Source of the DNA: Poriferisphaera corsica
GTDB lineage: Bacteria > Planctomycetota > Phycisphaerae > Phycisphaerales > Phycisphaeraceae
Assembly (NCBI RefSeq): GCF_007747445.1
Contig: NZ_CP036425.1
Span: 1 to 64,000 of the forward strand
Length of the DNA stretch: 64,000 nt
Reading direction: 5' to 3'
Below the pieces are notes generated by a model. That model saw only the letters and a program-made list of their open reading frames with translations, was not told the DNA's origin and ran no database searches. The first letter of the stretch is position 1; every line of letters begins with the position of its first letter. The position numbers and the translations under genes are program-made. Shown here piece after piece: positions 20,101-28,677 of this stretch.

Positions 20101-20727
20101 CGCGCATTAGCAAGTATGCAGCGGACGATTAGAGATAAGACTGGTGTATTGGGTCAATCTAATGAGAAAGGACGGAAGTTACGGGTGAAGTGGTTAGCTG
20201 TCGCTAAGGAAGAAGGTGAGGTTCGTGAGAAGGCGGCTGAGTTGGGTGAAGAAGTGAAGGAGCATGTGGTTTTTGTGTATGAGCATGGACGGGTAGATGA
20301 TGATGCAGATCAAGTACAGCAGATGTTTAGACGGGGTGTACGTCGTGAGGATGAGCTGAGGGGTGCGATACGACTGCAAGAAAGGATTGTGCGGTCGTTG
20401 GAGATGATGGCTGATGTATTAGAACAGCAGAATGAAGAGAGTCAGTATGCGATGAATGAGAGCGGTGGGAATAGTGGGGGTGGGGATGGCGCGGGGGGGG
20501 AGGATGCGAAGATGATTCCGCCGATTGCGGAATTGCGGCTGCTTCGTGCGATGCAATTGGATGTGAACGAAAAGACGGTGGAGGAAGATGAGGTTCGTGA
20601 TATGGCTGAGCTATCTCAGCGGCAGATGGATATTGCACAGTTAGGTGAACAGATGTTGAAAAAAATGAATGAAAAGAAAAACGCGGCAGATGCAACTAAG
20701 CAAGTTGTTGAGGAGGTGGGGTCATGA
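17191..20727 (+). CDS. Giant membrane-anchored coiled-coil protein (DUF4175-like)
   Basis: A 1178-residue protein. Two N-terminal helices (about residues 27-70) and a third near 155-172 (MFCVGVLVILMVSA) anchor it. A middle beta-rich region of about 400 residues follows, then 500-plus residues of Gln/Glu/Arg/Lys-rich heptad-like coiled coil, interrupted by a glycine/asparagine-rich patch around residue 1090 (GGNSGGGDGAGG). The layout resembles the DUF4175-type proteins that accompany MoxR/VWA operons in several phyla. The function is unknown; a structural or scaffold role in the envelope is inference. The stop overlaps the next start in an ATGA arrangement. Its coding strand is strongly G-rich, giving the Val/Glu/Gly/Arg bias shared by the whole operon. 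Confidence 0.78.
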   Translation: MDQIIRQLKLVRETGKWLLLTQMLLRWGMGLVGVLLLLVLLDYMFVLPGWLRLGMGVVLGWVFVMGVGVRVKHLMRFNPGLEEVALKAEQGIGVVRGELANAVSLWMNRVGEKTEEMGRVFARGAARRVVRKMDGVSLMGLLDVGGARRAMWGMMFCVGVLVILMVSAPRWLETGVGRWVLPLSDVVWPQRVYVQDLTGEKVVARGGGVRFVAGVEKGFEDGLRVRVHYRVFDEVGKGVGDWEIGLMNLQGFARFDVAHEQVAVERGIGVGEGIVGPRYEKIVVLDGEKAGAGWIRYWMASGDDRTEVREMRLADRPGVVRGEVRVEMPGYAKGLVEDWEAVVIGEEGHDQDGKKEGMRKVLEHAEVELRLWGNKEMANQRIEDRYPGLVRGQVLRDHEDQGEEMDVLRWKMSEDVASMVRLLDVDGIEGEEDGVLNLKVRKDELPRVEMELLGERGEVKMLGSGELEVVIEGRDDVGMEGLWLMIDAPMRSGEKNDGNVGTREVLEVKRVAVRQAEAELRAVVRLSDYELDAGDRVEVFGVGQDVYEVGDERHEKVRTGRRVVRIVDEVELAEVLRADLGLVRQHAVRAERLERGLLGRENAVRTDEQAGVRKRVEKMGEMLDEVVKRIERNKVADDSLMKIVDQAKALVDEVEEQSKEIEEKLENGQMDRAAMEGMVAKLGEMIDVLSQGKDVSGLQMRLKQLEAIQSSIREDTRELLPRTIGRKTEDLDEQTKRELGEIAKRQAELSEQAGAMVQRMQQVAEQMRRSDDEAERAAGEVMMAAAAIAKRQGLSEKMEKAGEEVEQGQLSQAGQSQSDAMSVMGQMMGAMQDQKKVKAMMLKRRLKDLSDQLEGLVVDQEAALGHLRKADVLDGLEDEQVMLRRRTMSVGELAGKEKVTVEVVGVIDEAVRKQGEAILGIRALSRDMTERAEERAVALLSEALKRVREQERQQELEELIEERAALIERYRALASMQRTIRDKTGVLGQSNEKGRKLRVKWLAVAKEEGEVREKAAELGEEVKEHVVFVYEHGRVDDDADQVQQMFRRGVRREDELRGAIRLQERIVRSLEMMADVLEQQNEESQYAMNESGGNSGGGDGAGGEDAKMIPPIAELRLLRAMQLDVNEKTVEEDEVRDMAELSQRQMDIAQLGEQMLKKMNEKKNAADATKQVVEEVGS

Positions 20728-21467
20728 AGCGATGGCATTTAAATTTTGAGGTGTGTGTGTGGTCATTGATTTTGTTTGCGCTGCTTATAGGCGGCCTTGG
20801 GGGGATGGTGTGGGGCCAATCACTTGACGAACTTTTAGGTCTTGAGGGTGATGGGGAAAATGTGGAGCAGAAAGAGATTACTGAAGAAAAACCCAGTTTG
20901 GAATTGGAGCTAATGCAGGGGGAGGATGAGTTAGTAAGAATGTTGCGGGATGAGAATCCAGCGGATTTGTTTGAACAGGTGATTGTAGAGATGCGCGATG
21001 TGGGTGGTTGGTTGAAAGGTGGGGAATTCGGCGATCAGACGCAGCGCGGTCAACGTGAGATTGTTTTAAAACTCGATCAGATTATTGCTCAGGCGAAACA
21101 AAACCAGGGCGGAAAAGGTGGTGGGAAAGGCGGACAAAAACAGAAGCAGTCGAATCAGGATCGATCAGGGGAGCAACAAGCAGGTCAGAAGAAAGGGCAA
21201 GGGGGTCAGCAGGGTAAGGCGCAACGGAGTCGGGGTGAGAATAAGGGGCAGGCGGGTGTGAGTGAGGCGAGGAAGGCTGTGGGAGATGAGGGTAAGTTAC
21301 GTGAATCAAGAAGTGAATGGGGACAGTTGCCGGAACGTGTTCGGAAGGAAATTGAAGAAGGTATGAATGAGCGGTATAGCGTGAAGTACCGGCGATTGAC
21401 AGAGCTGTACTACAAACGTCTGGTTGAGTTGCAAAATGAAAAACAATCGCAAGGGGATCAGCAATGA
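20724..21467 (+). CDS. Exported Gln/Gly/Lys-rich hypothetical protein
   Basis: A 247-residue protein with an N-terminal hydrophobic segment (LILFALLIGGLGGMVWG) likely to be a signal peptide. A helical acidic part follows, then a low-complexity stretch (about 125-185) dominated by Gln, Gly and Lys (KGGGKGGQKQKQSNQDRSG). The C-terminal ~50 residues are more regular and end with a helix (YYKRLVELQNEKQSQGDQQ). I do not recognise the family; short proteins of this composition commonly accompany the DUF4175-like gene in planctomycete operons of this type. ATGA overlaps on both sides place it firmly inside the operon. It may bridge the coiled-coil protein to the toroid protein downstream. Confidence 0.7.
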   Translation: MKRWHLNFEVCVWSLILFALLIGGLGGMVWGQSLDELLGLEGDGENVEQKEITEEKPSLELELMQGEDELVRMLRDENPADLFEQVIVEMRDVGGWLKGGEFGDQTQRGQREIVLKLDQIIAQAKQNQGGKGGGKGGQKQKQSNQDRSGEQQAGQKKGQGGQQGKAQRSRGENKGQAGVSEARKAVGDEGKLRESRSEWGQLPERVRKEIEEGMNERYSVKYRRLTELYYKRLVELQNEKQSQGDQQ

Positions 21468-22519
21468 GCTATTTTATGGTTAGACGATGGTTTTATCTGG
21501 CGGTGATGATTCTGTTGATGGTGTTGGTTTGCTCGAATGATGTCATGGGGATTAGTGGTGAAGGGCGGGGGGCTGAGGAGGTGGGGTTTGATGAGATTAC
21601 GGTTGAGATGAGGGAGGCGGTTGATCGGGCGCTGGGGTATTTGGCTGGGGCGCAAGCTGCGGATGGGAGTTATGGTTCTGAAAGATATCCGAAGCATGTG
21701 GGGATGACGTCTTTGGCGGCGATGGCGTTTATGGCGGATGGTCATTTGCCGGGTCGGGGGAGGTATGGGCGGAATGTTGAAAAGGCGGTGGATTTTGTAT
21801 TGCGTAGTGCGGCAGAGTCGGGGTTCATCTCGGCGGATACGTCGCATGGGCCGATGTATGGGCATGGGTTTGCGACGCTGATGTTGGGGGAGGTGTATGG
21901 GATGACGGGGGATTCGCGAGTGAGGGAGATTTTGATTAAGGCTGTGCGGTTGATTGTGAATACACAGAATCATGAGGGAGGGTGGCGGTATCATCCGATC
22001 CCGTTTGATGCAGATATTTCGGTGACGATCTGTCAGATTATGGCGTTAAGGAGTGCAAGGAATGCGGGATTGAGCGTGCCGAAGGAAACGATTGATCGGG
22101 CGGTGAAATATGTGAGGCAATGCCAAAACCCGGCGGATGGTGGGTTTCGGTATATGTTGTCGTCTGGTGGCTCTGCGTTTCCGCGGTCTGCGGCGGGGGT
22201 TGCGAGTTTGTTTTATGCGGGGGTGTATGAGGGAGAGGATATCAAACGCGGGGTGAATTATCTGATGACAGAGGGTGGGAATATCACGTTTCGCAGTGGT
22301 GGGCATTATTATTATGGGCATTATTACGCGGGGCAGGCGATGTATTTGGCGGGTGGACAGTATTGGGAGGTGTGGTATCCACGGATACGTGATGAGCTGG
22401 TGAGTAAGCAAAATGAGGATGGGAGTTGGGACTCATCACATGGGGGATCGTATGGAACTTCGATGGGTTTACTTATTTTGCAAATACCGAACCGTTTATT
22501 GCCGATATTTCAGAGGTAA
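21464..22519 (+). CDS. Exported alpha/alpha-toroid protein (prenyltransferase/squalene-cyclase repeat)
   Basis: A 351-residue exported protein made of prenyltransferase/squalene-oxidase-type repeats: ALGYLAGAQAADGSYG, YRQCQNPADGGFRYM-like and QNEDGSWDSSHGGSYGTSM segments. These are QW-type repeats of an alpha/alpha toroid, as in terpene cyclases and in the complement-like alpha-2-macroglobulin thioester domain. An N-terminal helix (YLAVMILLMVLVCSNDVMG) looks like a signal peptide. The DxDD catalytic motif of class II terpene cyclases is not evident, so enzymatic cyclisation is doubtful. Location in the MoxR/VWA operon suggests a binding or structural role in the envelope. It starts inside the ATGA overlap with the preceding gene. 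Confidence 0.82.
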   Translation: MSYFMVRRWFYLAVMILLMVLVCSNDVMGISGEGRGAEEVGFDEITVEMREAVDRALGYLAGAQAADGSYGSERYPKHVGMTSLAAMAFMADGHLPGRGRYGRNVEKAVDFVLRSAAESGFISADTSHGPMYGHGFATLMLGEVYGMTGDSRVREILIKAVRLIVNTQNHEGGWRYHPIPFDADISVTICQIMALRSARNAGLSVPKETIDRAVKYVRQCQNPADGGFRYMLSSGGSAFPRSAAGVASLFYAGVYEGEDIKRGVNYLMTEGGNITFRSGGHYYYGHYYAGQAMYLAGGQYWEVWYPRIRDELVSKQNEDGSWDSSHGGSYGTSMGLLILQIPNRLLPIFQR

Positions 22520-22577
22520 GAGCGCCTGTATTTTTTATTAACTGATCAGGGCAGGGTGTTGGGTGAGAGTAGCCATT

Positions 22578-23873
22578 ATGCGAAGAATGTGTACGGCATA
22601 TTTGATGGGGGGGCTATTATCGGTTCTAATCGCTGGTTCGACAGCGTGGAGCGCTGTGCCGATGTTGGTGATGGATAAGCAACTGCGGGAGCAGCGGGTC
22701 TATTTGAAGGGGGTTAATGATGGTGAGATTGTTTATTTAGATGCGCAAAGACGGTTATACAAGCGATCGATCGATAAATTTGTACGTTTGGAAGAAGTCT
22801 CAGAGCGTGAGTTAGAAATACCGGTTGATGTGGGTGTGATCGAGTTTGTGGATGGTCAGCGGATTAGAGGGAAGATTAGTGTCGGGGATGCGACGGATGA
22901 GGGCGGTTTTTATTGGGAGTGTATGATTGGTGACCGCTGGGAGAAGCAGGCAGAGATCAGCGCTTTTGAGCAGGCGGTTGGTGTGAATCAGCGTGAGCAG
23001 GATGTTGAGGAGGGATATCGTGAACGGATCGCGGTTAATCTGGATGAGGTTAGACGGATTACGTTCGGTGGTGAGCCGAATGAGATTGTGGTCGGGGCTG
23101 AAGATGTTTTGGTGATGAAAAACGGGGAATTGATCAGAGGGTTTGTGATTGAAGCGAAGGGGGATGTGTTTCGGTTTCAGATGGAAGATGCGGAAGAGGC
23201 GATGGATGTTGGTATTGGGCAGGTGAGAGCAATAAGCTTGATGAATCAGGTGATGGAAGGGGATCGCGGTGAGTATGTGGTGAATATGAAGGATGGCGGG
23301 AGGTTCTATGCGAATTCGCTACGGATGTCGGACAAAGTTGTGGGTATGGAGATTAGTCTGACGGGGCAGGGTGAACGAAGTGTTGAGGTTCCGCTTGAGA
23401 TGGTGGGTGAGATTGATGTTTTGAAGAGTGGGTTTCGGTTGGCGTACTTGAGTGAGATGGATGTGGTGGTTGAGGAGCCATCGGTTGTCTTTGGAAAATC
23501 ATATCGGCATGAGATCAGTCAGCGGGTGATGAAGTTGCATGCTCCGTTGAGTTTGCGGTTTGACTTGCCACGGGGTGTGGTGAGGTTGGGCGGGATTGTT
23601 GAGTTGGATGAGGATGAGGATGTGCCACAGCTTGCGGGTTGGGCGGACATGAATGTGGTGTTTCGTGGGAATGGTTACGAGAAAAAATATCGGTTAAACG
23701 GCGAGGCGCGTCGGCATGATATTGAGGTGAATCTGGAGGGTAAGCGTGAGGTGTTTGTGGAGCTGGATGAGGGGTTGAATGGGCCGGTATTGGATCGGAT
23801 GCGGTTGCTGGATGCAAAGCTGCTGATCAGGGTGAGGCGTGAGGATACGACACGGACGGGTATGATGGAATAA
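22578..23873 (+). CDS. Exported hypothetical protein ending the MoxR/VWA operon
   Basis: The family is not recognised with certainty. The N-terminus from ATG 22578 (MRRMCTAYLMGGLLSVLIAG) is a signal peptide. The remainder consists of short beta-rich modules: repeated segments such as VIEFVDGQRIRGKI, VLVMKNGELIRGFV and VVNMKDGGRFYANS look like a repeated small beta unit that recurs in planctomycete NPCBM-associated proteins. The C-terminal ~130 residues (from SYRHEISQRVMKL) resemble the start of an NPCBM/carbohydrate-binding-like domain. A GTG at 22563 is an alternative start. It lies 58 bases after the toroid gene with no terminator between, so it probably belongs to the operon, although no overlap proves it. 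Confidence 0.68.
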   Translation: MRRMCTAYLMGGLLSVLIAGSTAWSAVPMLVMDKQLREQRVYLKGVNDGEIVYLDAQRRLYKRSIDKFVRLEEVSERELEIPVDVGVIEFVDGQRIRGKISVGDATDEGGFYWECMIGDRWEKQAEISAFEQAVGVNQREQDVEEGYRERIAVNLDEVRRITFGGEPNEIVVGAEDVLVMKNGELIRGFVIEAKGDVFRFQMEDAEEAMDVGIGQVRAISLMNQVMEGDRGEYVVNMKDGGRFYANSLRMSDKVVGMEISLTGQGERSVEVPLEMVGEIDVLKSGFRLAYLSEMDVVVEEPSVVFGKSYRHEISQRVMKLHAPLSLRFDLPRGVVRLGGIVELDEDEDVPQLAGWADMNVVFRGNGYEKKYRLNGEARRHDIEVNLEGKREVFVELDEGLNGPVLDRMRLLDAKLLIRVRREDTTRTGMME

Positions 23874-23936
23874 GCTGAATTTTGGCTGTGTTATTGGGGA
23901 TAAGCAATTGTGGGCGAAAGATTAACAGAAAATTCA

Positions 23937-23967
23937 TTGACATTTGAGGCGGGGTGGTGTGTATTCA
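23937..23967 (+). promoter_or_regulatory. Possible promoter for ppk1
   Basis: A perfect -35 hexamer TTGACA (23937-23942) is followed by TATTCA-like sequence about 19 bases later (23962-23967). The match at -10 is partial. It lies about 95 bases before ppk1, in the 188-base gap after the operon. Confidence 0.35.
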
Positions 23968-24061
23968 ATAGAATGAGAGGTGAGGAAGGGGCAAGGGTAT
24001 TGCGTGTTGGTAGATGGGGCAATTTTGACAGATCGATTGAAGAGGAAGCGAGAATCGCGAG

Positions 24062-26308
24062 ATGACGATGAATCAAGATGTGACGCCGATTTCGAAAACG
24101 GAGAGCAGTGTTCCGACGAAGGAGCAGGAAGCGGTTCGTGCGGAACGGGCGAAGTTTTTTAATCGAGAATCGTCGTGGCTTGAGTTTAATAAACGTGTGC
24201 TATATCAGGCGTTGGATCCGAGGACGCCTTTGTTGGAGCGGGTTGGTTTTTTGGCGATTTTTACTTCGAACTTGGATGAGTATTATCAGAAGCGTGTGGG
24301 TGGGTTGAAGCGACAAATTGGTTTGGGTATCACGACGCGTACGCCTGATGGTTTATCGTCAGAGGATTTGTTGGCGTTGATTCGTGAACGTGTGCTTCCG
24401 ATGTTAAAAGAGCAGGCGGATTGTTATGAGAAGATTATCAGGCCGGCGCTTGCGAAACACGGGATCCATATGTTGGATTGGGAGGAGTTAACGGAACGTG
24501 GTAAGGCGCTGGCGGAGGAATATTTCAGACGGAATTTATTTCCGGTGCTGACGCCGATCGCGGTTGATCCGGGGCATCCGTTCCCGTTTATCAGTAATTT
24601 GAGTACATCGTTGGGTGTGATGTTGCGAGCGCCTGGTGAATCGGTTGCTGTCAACGAAGATGCGATTGATCCGGATGAGGTTGGTTTACAGTTTGCTAGA
24701 GTGAAGGTACCCGCGGTGTTGCCGGGATGGATTCCGTTAAAAGATCCAGATCAACCTCAGAATAAAGAGTTGCCAGACGATGAGTATCGATATATCAATC
24801 TGAACGATTTGATTACGCACAATCTTGATGATTTGTTTTATGGGATGGAGATTGTGGAGGTTGAGCCGTTTCGGATTACACGTAATGCGGATGTTGAGCG
24901 AGATGAGGAAGATGCGGAGGATTTGCTTGAATTGATTTCGCAGGAATTGCGAGATCGCCGGTTTGCAAAAACGGTTAGGTTGGAAGTATCGGATGATCCG
25001 TATCGGCCTATATATCAGGTGATCACGCAGCAGTTAGGTTTAGGTAAAGATGATGTGTATGAGATGCCGAGCCTGCTTGACTATACGGATTTATGGACGA
25101 TTCATGGCTTGAATAAGCCGGAGTTGAAGTACAAGCCGTGGAAGCCGCAAACGCCGCCGCGATTAGCGGATGAAGATGCGGATATTTTTAGTGTCATCAA
25201 AGCTGGTGATATTCTTGTACATCATCCATATGAATCGTTTACATCAAGTGTTGAGCGGTTTATTAAAGCAGCGGCACAAGATCCGAATGTGGTGACCATT
25301 AAGTTAACGCTCTATAGGACGAGTAAAGATTCGCCATTCTTGCCTGAGCTGATACGTGCTGCGGAAATGGGCAAGCAGGTTGTGGTTTTGGTTGAGCTTA
25401 AAGCGCGGTTTGATGAAGAGCGGAATGTGCAGATTGCGCGGCAGCTTGAACAAGCGGGTGTGCATGTGGTGTATGGTGTGGTTGGTTTAAAGACGCATAC
25501 GAAAACTGCGCTTGTCGTCAGGCATGAAGAAGATGGGATGCGGTGTTATGCTCACATCGGGACAGGGAACTACAACTCGAAAACAGCAAAGCTTTACACT
25601 GATTTGGGAATCTTTACATGTGATCCACGTCTAACCAATGATTTGGTTGAGATGTTCCACTTCTTGACAGGTCGAAGCTTAAAGAAAGATTTTAAACACT
25701 TACTCATTGCACCGGTCAATATGCGGCGGCGATTTATCGAGAAGATAGAACGAGAGATAGAGTATTGTGATGCTTGGCATGAACGGGGTGCGGATCCTGA
25801 GGATAAAAACAGACCTACCATTATTGCGAAGATGAATAGTCTTGAGGATCGGACGATTATTGAGAAGTTGTATGAAGCTTCGCAAGCAGGTGTAAGGATA
25901 AAGCTTATTGTTCGCGGGTTCTGCTGTTTGCGGCCGGGTGTTGAAGGTATGAGTGAGAATATCACGGTGACATCGATCATAGGCAGATTCTTGGAGCATT
26001 CTCGGATTTATTTTTTCCAGAACGATGGATCGCCTGAGTATTACATTGGTTCTGCAGACTGGATGTATCGCAACTTAAATAATCGTGTTGAGTGTATTGC
26101 GCCGGTATATGATCTGAATCTACAGAAACGTTTGAAACAGATTATTGATGTTTGTTTGGCGGATCAGCGGTCTGCATGGGATTTGCAGCCGGATGGGTCA
26201 TATATTCATCGTCAGCCTGATCCGGATCGACCTGAAACAGCAATCGGTACGATGCAAACATTGATGGATGTTACGATGCAAGATGTCAATAAGACGTTAT
26301 TGAAGTAA
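24062..26308 (+). CDS. ppk1: Polyphosphate kinase 1
   Basis: Polyphosphate kinase makes long-chain polyphosphate from ATP and can run in reverse. The 748-residue protein has the family's domains in order: the N-terminal helical domain (RESSWLEFNKRVLYQALD), the head domain (TPIAVDPGHPFPFISN), and two phospholipase-D-like C-terminal domains. KLTLYRTSKDSPF, HTKTALVVRHEEDG and HIGTGNYNSKTAKLYTDLG carry the catalytic His and nucleotide-binding residues. Length is slightly above the usual 690 or so because of extensions at both ends. ATG 24062 is chosen; ATG 24068 is possible. The gene stands alone between the operon and a strong terminator. The AT content is closer to average than in the strongly G-rich operon. 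Confidence 0.97.
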   Translation: MTMNQDVTPISKTESSVPTKEQEAVRAERAKFFNRESSWLEFNKRVLYQALDPRTPLLERVGFLAIFTSNLDEYYQKRVGGLKRQIGLGITTRTPDGLSSEDLLALIRERVLPMLKEQADCYEKIIRPALAKHGIHMLDWEELTERGKALAEEYFRRNLFPVLTPIAVDPGHPFPFISNLSTSLGVMLRAPGESVAVNEDAIDPDEVGLQFARVKVPAVLPGWIPLKDPDQPQNKELPDDEYRYINLNDLITHNLDDLFYGMEIVEVEPFRITRNADVERDEEDAEDLLELISQELRDRRFAKTVRLEVSDDPYRPIYQVITQQLGLGKDDVYEMPSLLDYTDLWTIHGLNKPELKYKPWKPQTPPRLADEDADIFSVIKAGDILVHHPYESFTSSVERFIKAAAQDPNVVTIKLTLYRTSKDSPFLPELIRAAEMGKQVVVLVELKARFDEERNVQIARQLEQAGVHVVYGVVGLKTHTKTALVVRHEEDGMRCYAHIGTGNYNSKTAKLYTDLGIFTCDPRLTNDLVEMFHFLTGRSLKKDFKHLLIAPVNMRRRFIEKIEREIEYCDAWHERGADPEDKNRPTIIAKMNSLEDRTIIEKLYEASQAGVRIKLIVRGFCCLRPGVEGMSENITVTSIIGRFLEHSRIYFFQNDGSPEYYIGSADWMYRNLNNRVECIAPVYDLNLQKRLKQIIDVCLADQRSAWDLQPDGSYIHRQPDPDRPETAIGTMQTLMDVTMQDVNKTLLK

Positions 26309-26324
26309 CGAATGATTAGAATGT

Positions 26325-26354
26325 AAAAAGCCGCCTATTAAGGCGGCTTTTTTT
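26325..26354. terminator. Bidirectional intrinsic terminator between ppk1 and dacB
   Basis: AAAAGCCGCCT (26326-26336) pairs with AGGCGGCTTTT (26341-26351) around a four-base loop, followed by T and preceded by A. It lies between two convergent genes and should terminate both. Confidence 0.9.
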
Positions 26355-26373
26355 GTTGGGTATATTTGTAAAG

Positions 26374-27894
26374 CTAATTGCTGTTGACACGCTCTTCCAT
26401 GAGTAGTGCGTTTTGAATTTTTGAAATCATTTTGTCTTGCAGGTTTTTGATTTGGTATGCTTGCACGGGCGGCTTCACGTTATTGAAAAGGAAACTGAAC
26501 GCAATGGTGCGTGATATTTCGGGATTTTGTGGTGAGGGATAAATGTAGTAACCGCTAACCGTGACAACGCCGGTGAGGTAGCCGGTTTTACCGAAGACCC
26601 AATGACCTTTGTTGAGATCACGGAAACGTTTGCGAAGTGTTCCGGCGGCTTGGCGTTCATTTAAGTTAGTTTTGCCAGCGTATGCGAGAGATTCGCGATA
26701 CATGTCCATTTTTTCAGGGTCTTCGTACATTGAGCTGAGAAGCTGAACGATCATATTGCTTGATATGCGGTTGGAGCGTGAAAGTCCGCTGCCATCAGAG
26801 ATTTGTGCGGTACTTGCGGTAGGGCCAACGAGGTTACGCAAGAAGTAACGCATTGCGGCAGCACCGTTATTCCAGCTACCGGGTTCGCCGGTGATTTTGT
26901 TGCCGATGCGCTTGAAGAGTGATTCCGCATACAAATTTACAGAATCCTGATTGGTTCTTGCGAGGACAAGTGGGAGTGTGGTGCGAATGACATGAAGGAC
27001 CTTGCCAGTAGGAAGTGCATCAATAATATCAGGTCGTACGATTTGATCGACAGTGATATTTCTCTTTGTCAATTCACTGATTAGATAGCGTGAGAAGAAG
27101 ATTGCTGGTTCATGAACGGTAATCTGAACGGGTTTGGTGAATGCGTTTTTAACGGTACCGTGAAAGGTCAGCTCATTACGATCAGGTGGGCGGCTAATCC
27201 AGAAACGATCGTGCTTACCGGTTTTTGCTCTGTTGCTGGTTGTTAGAAACGGCGCATCAGGAAAAATGAGAACGCGCGGTTCTTGCGCGAGATATCTGCT
27301 TGGGATGGGTGTAACATCGATGCAATTGAGGTAAAAATTAAGACCGCTGATTTCCGCACCGTAGTGGTTAAGGAGATCGTTTTTTTCCCAATCTGGGTGG
27401 GTAAGTTGGTAATCAAAGATGCGGTCATCAAGATACAGATTTTGAAAGTGTGTTTGGCCGGAATCAACGATGGCTTTGATCCACATATCGAGGATATCTT
27501 CGATGCCAAGATTGTGCTCTCGAAGGAGGATGGGATCACAAAATGCGGGGTCGCCATCACCTTTAATGATCAATGAGGGCAGATTGCCGTTTTCGTTTTC
27601 AATAAGACGTAGTTCGGTCCCAAAAACAAAGTCAGTGCCAAGGATATCAATTGAAGCGGCGGTGGTGAGGAGCTTCATATTGCTGGCGGGCATTAGGAGG
27701 AGTTCAGAATTAATCTGCGCAAGGTACTGATTGTAATCCAGATCCTTGACGGTGATGCTGTATTGTGTGTCGCCGAGGTTACTGGTTTGGATAAGGTTTC
27801 GGAGTGGGCTTTCGATATCGATTGCATGAGCGTTACTGCAAAAAAGTAGCACGGGAATCAACAAATACTGATAAGCACGCTTAAAATGAAGCAT
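26374..27894 (-). CDS. dacB: D-alanyl-D-alanine carboxypeptidase/endopeptidase (PBP4 family, S13)
   Basis: A penicillin-binding protein of peptidase family S13 that trims or cleaves peptidoglycan cross-links in the periplasm. All three active-site motifs are visible: SxxK as ASNMK (about residue 70), SxN as SGLSRSN (after DGSG) and KTG as FGKTGYLTG (about residue 430). The N-terminus (YLLIPVLLFCSNAHA) is a signal peptide. At 506 residues the length matches the family. The ATG at 27894 has an AGAGG ribosome-binding site. The gene is followed 180 bases upstream (on the same strand) by a small transporter gene; no terminator is visible between them, but the gap argues against tight coupling. Confidence 0.93.
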   Translation of the reverse strand: MLHFKRAYQYLLIPVLLFCSNAHAIDIESPLRNLIQTSNLGDTQYSITVKDLDYNQYLAQINSELLLMPASNMKLLTTAASIDILGTDFVFGTELRLIENENGNLPSLIIKGDGDPAFCDPILLREHNLGIEDILDMWIKAIVDSGQTHFQNLYLDDRIFDYQLTHPDWEKNDLLNHYGAEISGLNFYLNCIDVTPIPSRYLAQEPRVLIFPDAPFLTTSNRAKTGKHDRFWISRPPDRNELTFHGTVKNAFTKPVQITVHEPAIFFSRYLISELTKRNITVDQIVRPDIIDALPTGKVLHVIRTTLPLVLARTNQDSVNLYAESLFKRIGNKITGEPGSWNNGAAAMRYFLRNLVGPTASTAQISDGSGLSRSNRISSNMIVQLLSSMYEDPEKMDMYRESLAYAGKTNLNERQAAGTLRKRFRDLNKGHWVFGKTGYLTGVVTVSGYYIYPSPQNPEISRTIAFSFLFNNVKPPVQAYQIKNLQDKMISKIQNALLMEERVNSN

Positions 27895-28075
27895 GAAAAC
27901 CTCTTCGCTATATCGAGTCTCGAATCATCTGTAAACAACACAAACATTGCACGGGTTACGTTAAGAAAGCACTGCTTAATGGGATAAATCGTGCAATGAT
28001 AAAGTTACACGAAATTGTGAGTTTTCGCATCTGTGAGCGTTGAAAAAGAAATGATGTTTCTCAGATCATGAAGAG

Positions 28076-28501
28076 TCAGGTAGTGGATAGGATAATAATG
28101 CCGCCGACGGTAAGCAGCATACCGATGACGATTTTTATGGTGATGGGGTCGCCGTCAATCGTAATCGCGAGAATTGCTCCGAAAAGTGGTGCGGTGAATG
28201 CGACAGGCATGACTCGGGGGAGTTGACCATTTTTGATTGCAGCATAGAAACAGAGCATGCCAATCGTACCTGCCAGAACACCGCCGCCCAGCACCATTAG
28301 AGACAATGATTTAAAGCCAGCTTGAGGAATTTCTTTCCACTGAGGATAGCTGAGAACCGAGAGAATCAATAATGCGACACCCGTACGGATAAATGAGCCA
28401 ACCTGTGGTGTAAGGTTGCCTGCTTGTAAGCCTTTTTTCTCAAAATAGCCGCCGACACCCCATGCAATCGCAGTGAGGATGGCATAGATCATGGCAAGCA
28501 T
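28076..28501 (-). CDS. Half-size EamA/DMT-type membrane transporter
   Basis: A 141-residue protein with about five hydrophobic segments (MIYAILTAIAWGVGGYF, VALLILSVLSY, VLGGGVLAGTIGMLCFYAAI, VMPVAFTAPLFGAILAI, IVIGMLLTVGGIIIL). It corresponds to a single EamA domain of the drug/metabolite transporter superfamily, most like the single-domain YhbE/EamA proteins. Typical full-length members have two such domains in tandem, so this would need to form dimers. The substrate is unknown. ATG 28501 has an AGGG ribosome-binding site. The copy of the 127-bp repeat lies directly upstream of the start, occupying most of its 5' region. Confidence 0.85.
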   Translation of the reverse strand: MLAMIYAILTAIAWGVGGYFEKKGLQAGNLTPQVGSFIRTGVALLILSVLSYPQWKEIPQAGFKSLSLMVLGGGVLAGTIGMLCFYAAIKNGQLPRVMPVAFTAPLFGAILAITIDGDPITIKIVIGMLLTVGGIIILSTT

Positions 28502-28525
28502 ATCATATCCCTGGATTTTGGGTTT

Positions 28526-28652
28526 TAGAGCGTTTTGTGTAAATATCTGCCGCGTTGACCAGTGGGTCGTTGCGATAAAAAAGCATCCTCAATGTAACTG
28601 CTGCTGTTCGTGACATTGGTTTACACGGCAATTAATGATGCAAGCTGCTCTA
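28526..28652 (-). repeat. 127-bp MITE-like element, copy E
   Basis: Full-length member of the dispersed family: TAGAGC at 28526-28531 and GCTCTA at 28647-28652. It is inverted relative to the other copies. On the minus strand it shares TTGCA, ATTATTGCCGT-like and ACTGGTCAACGCGGCAG blocks with the copy at 53368-53494. It contains no gene. Confidence 0.8.
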
Positions 28653-28677
28653 GTTATATTACTATTCGTTGATTAGC

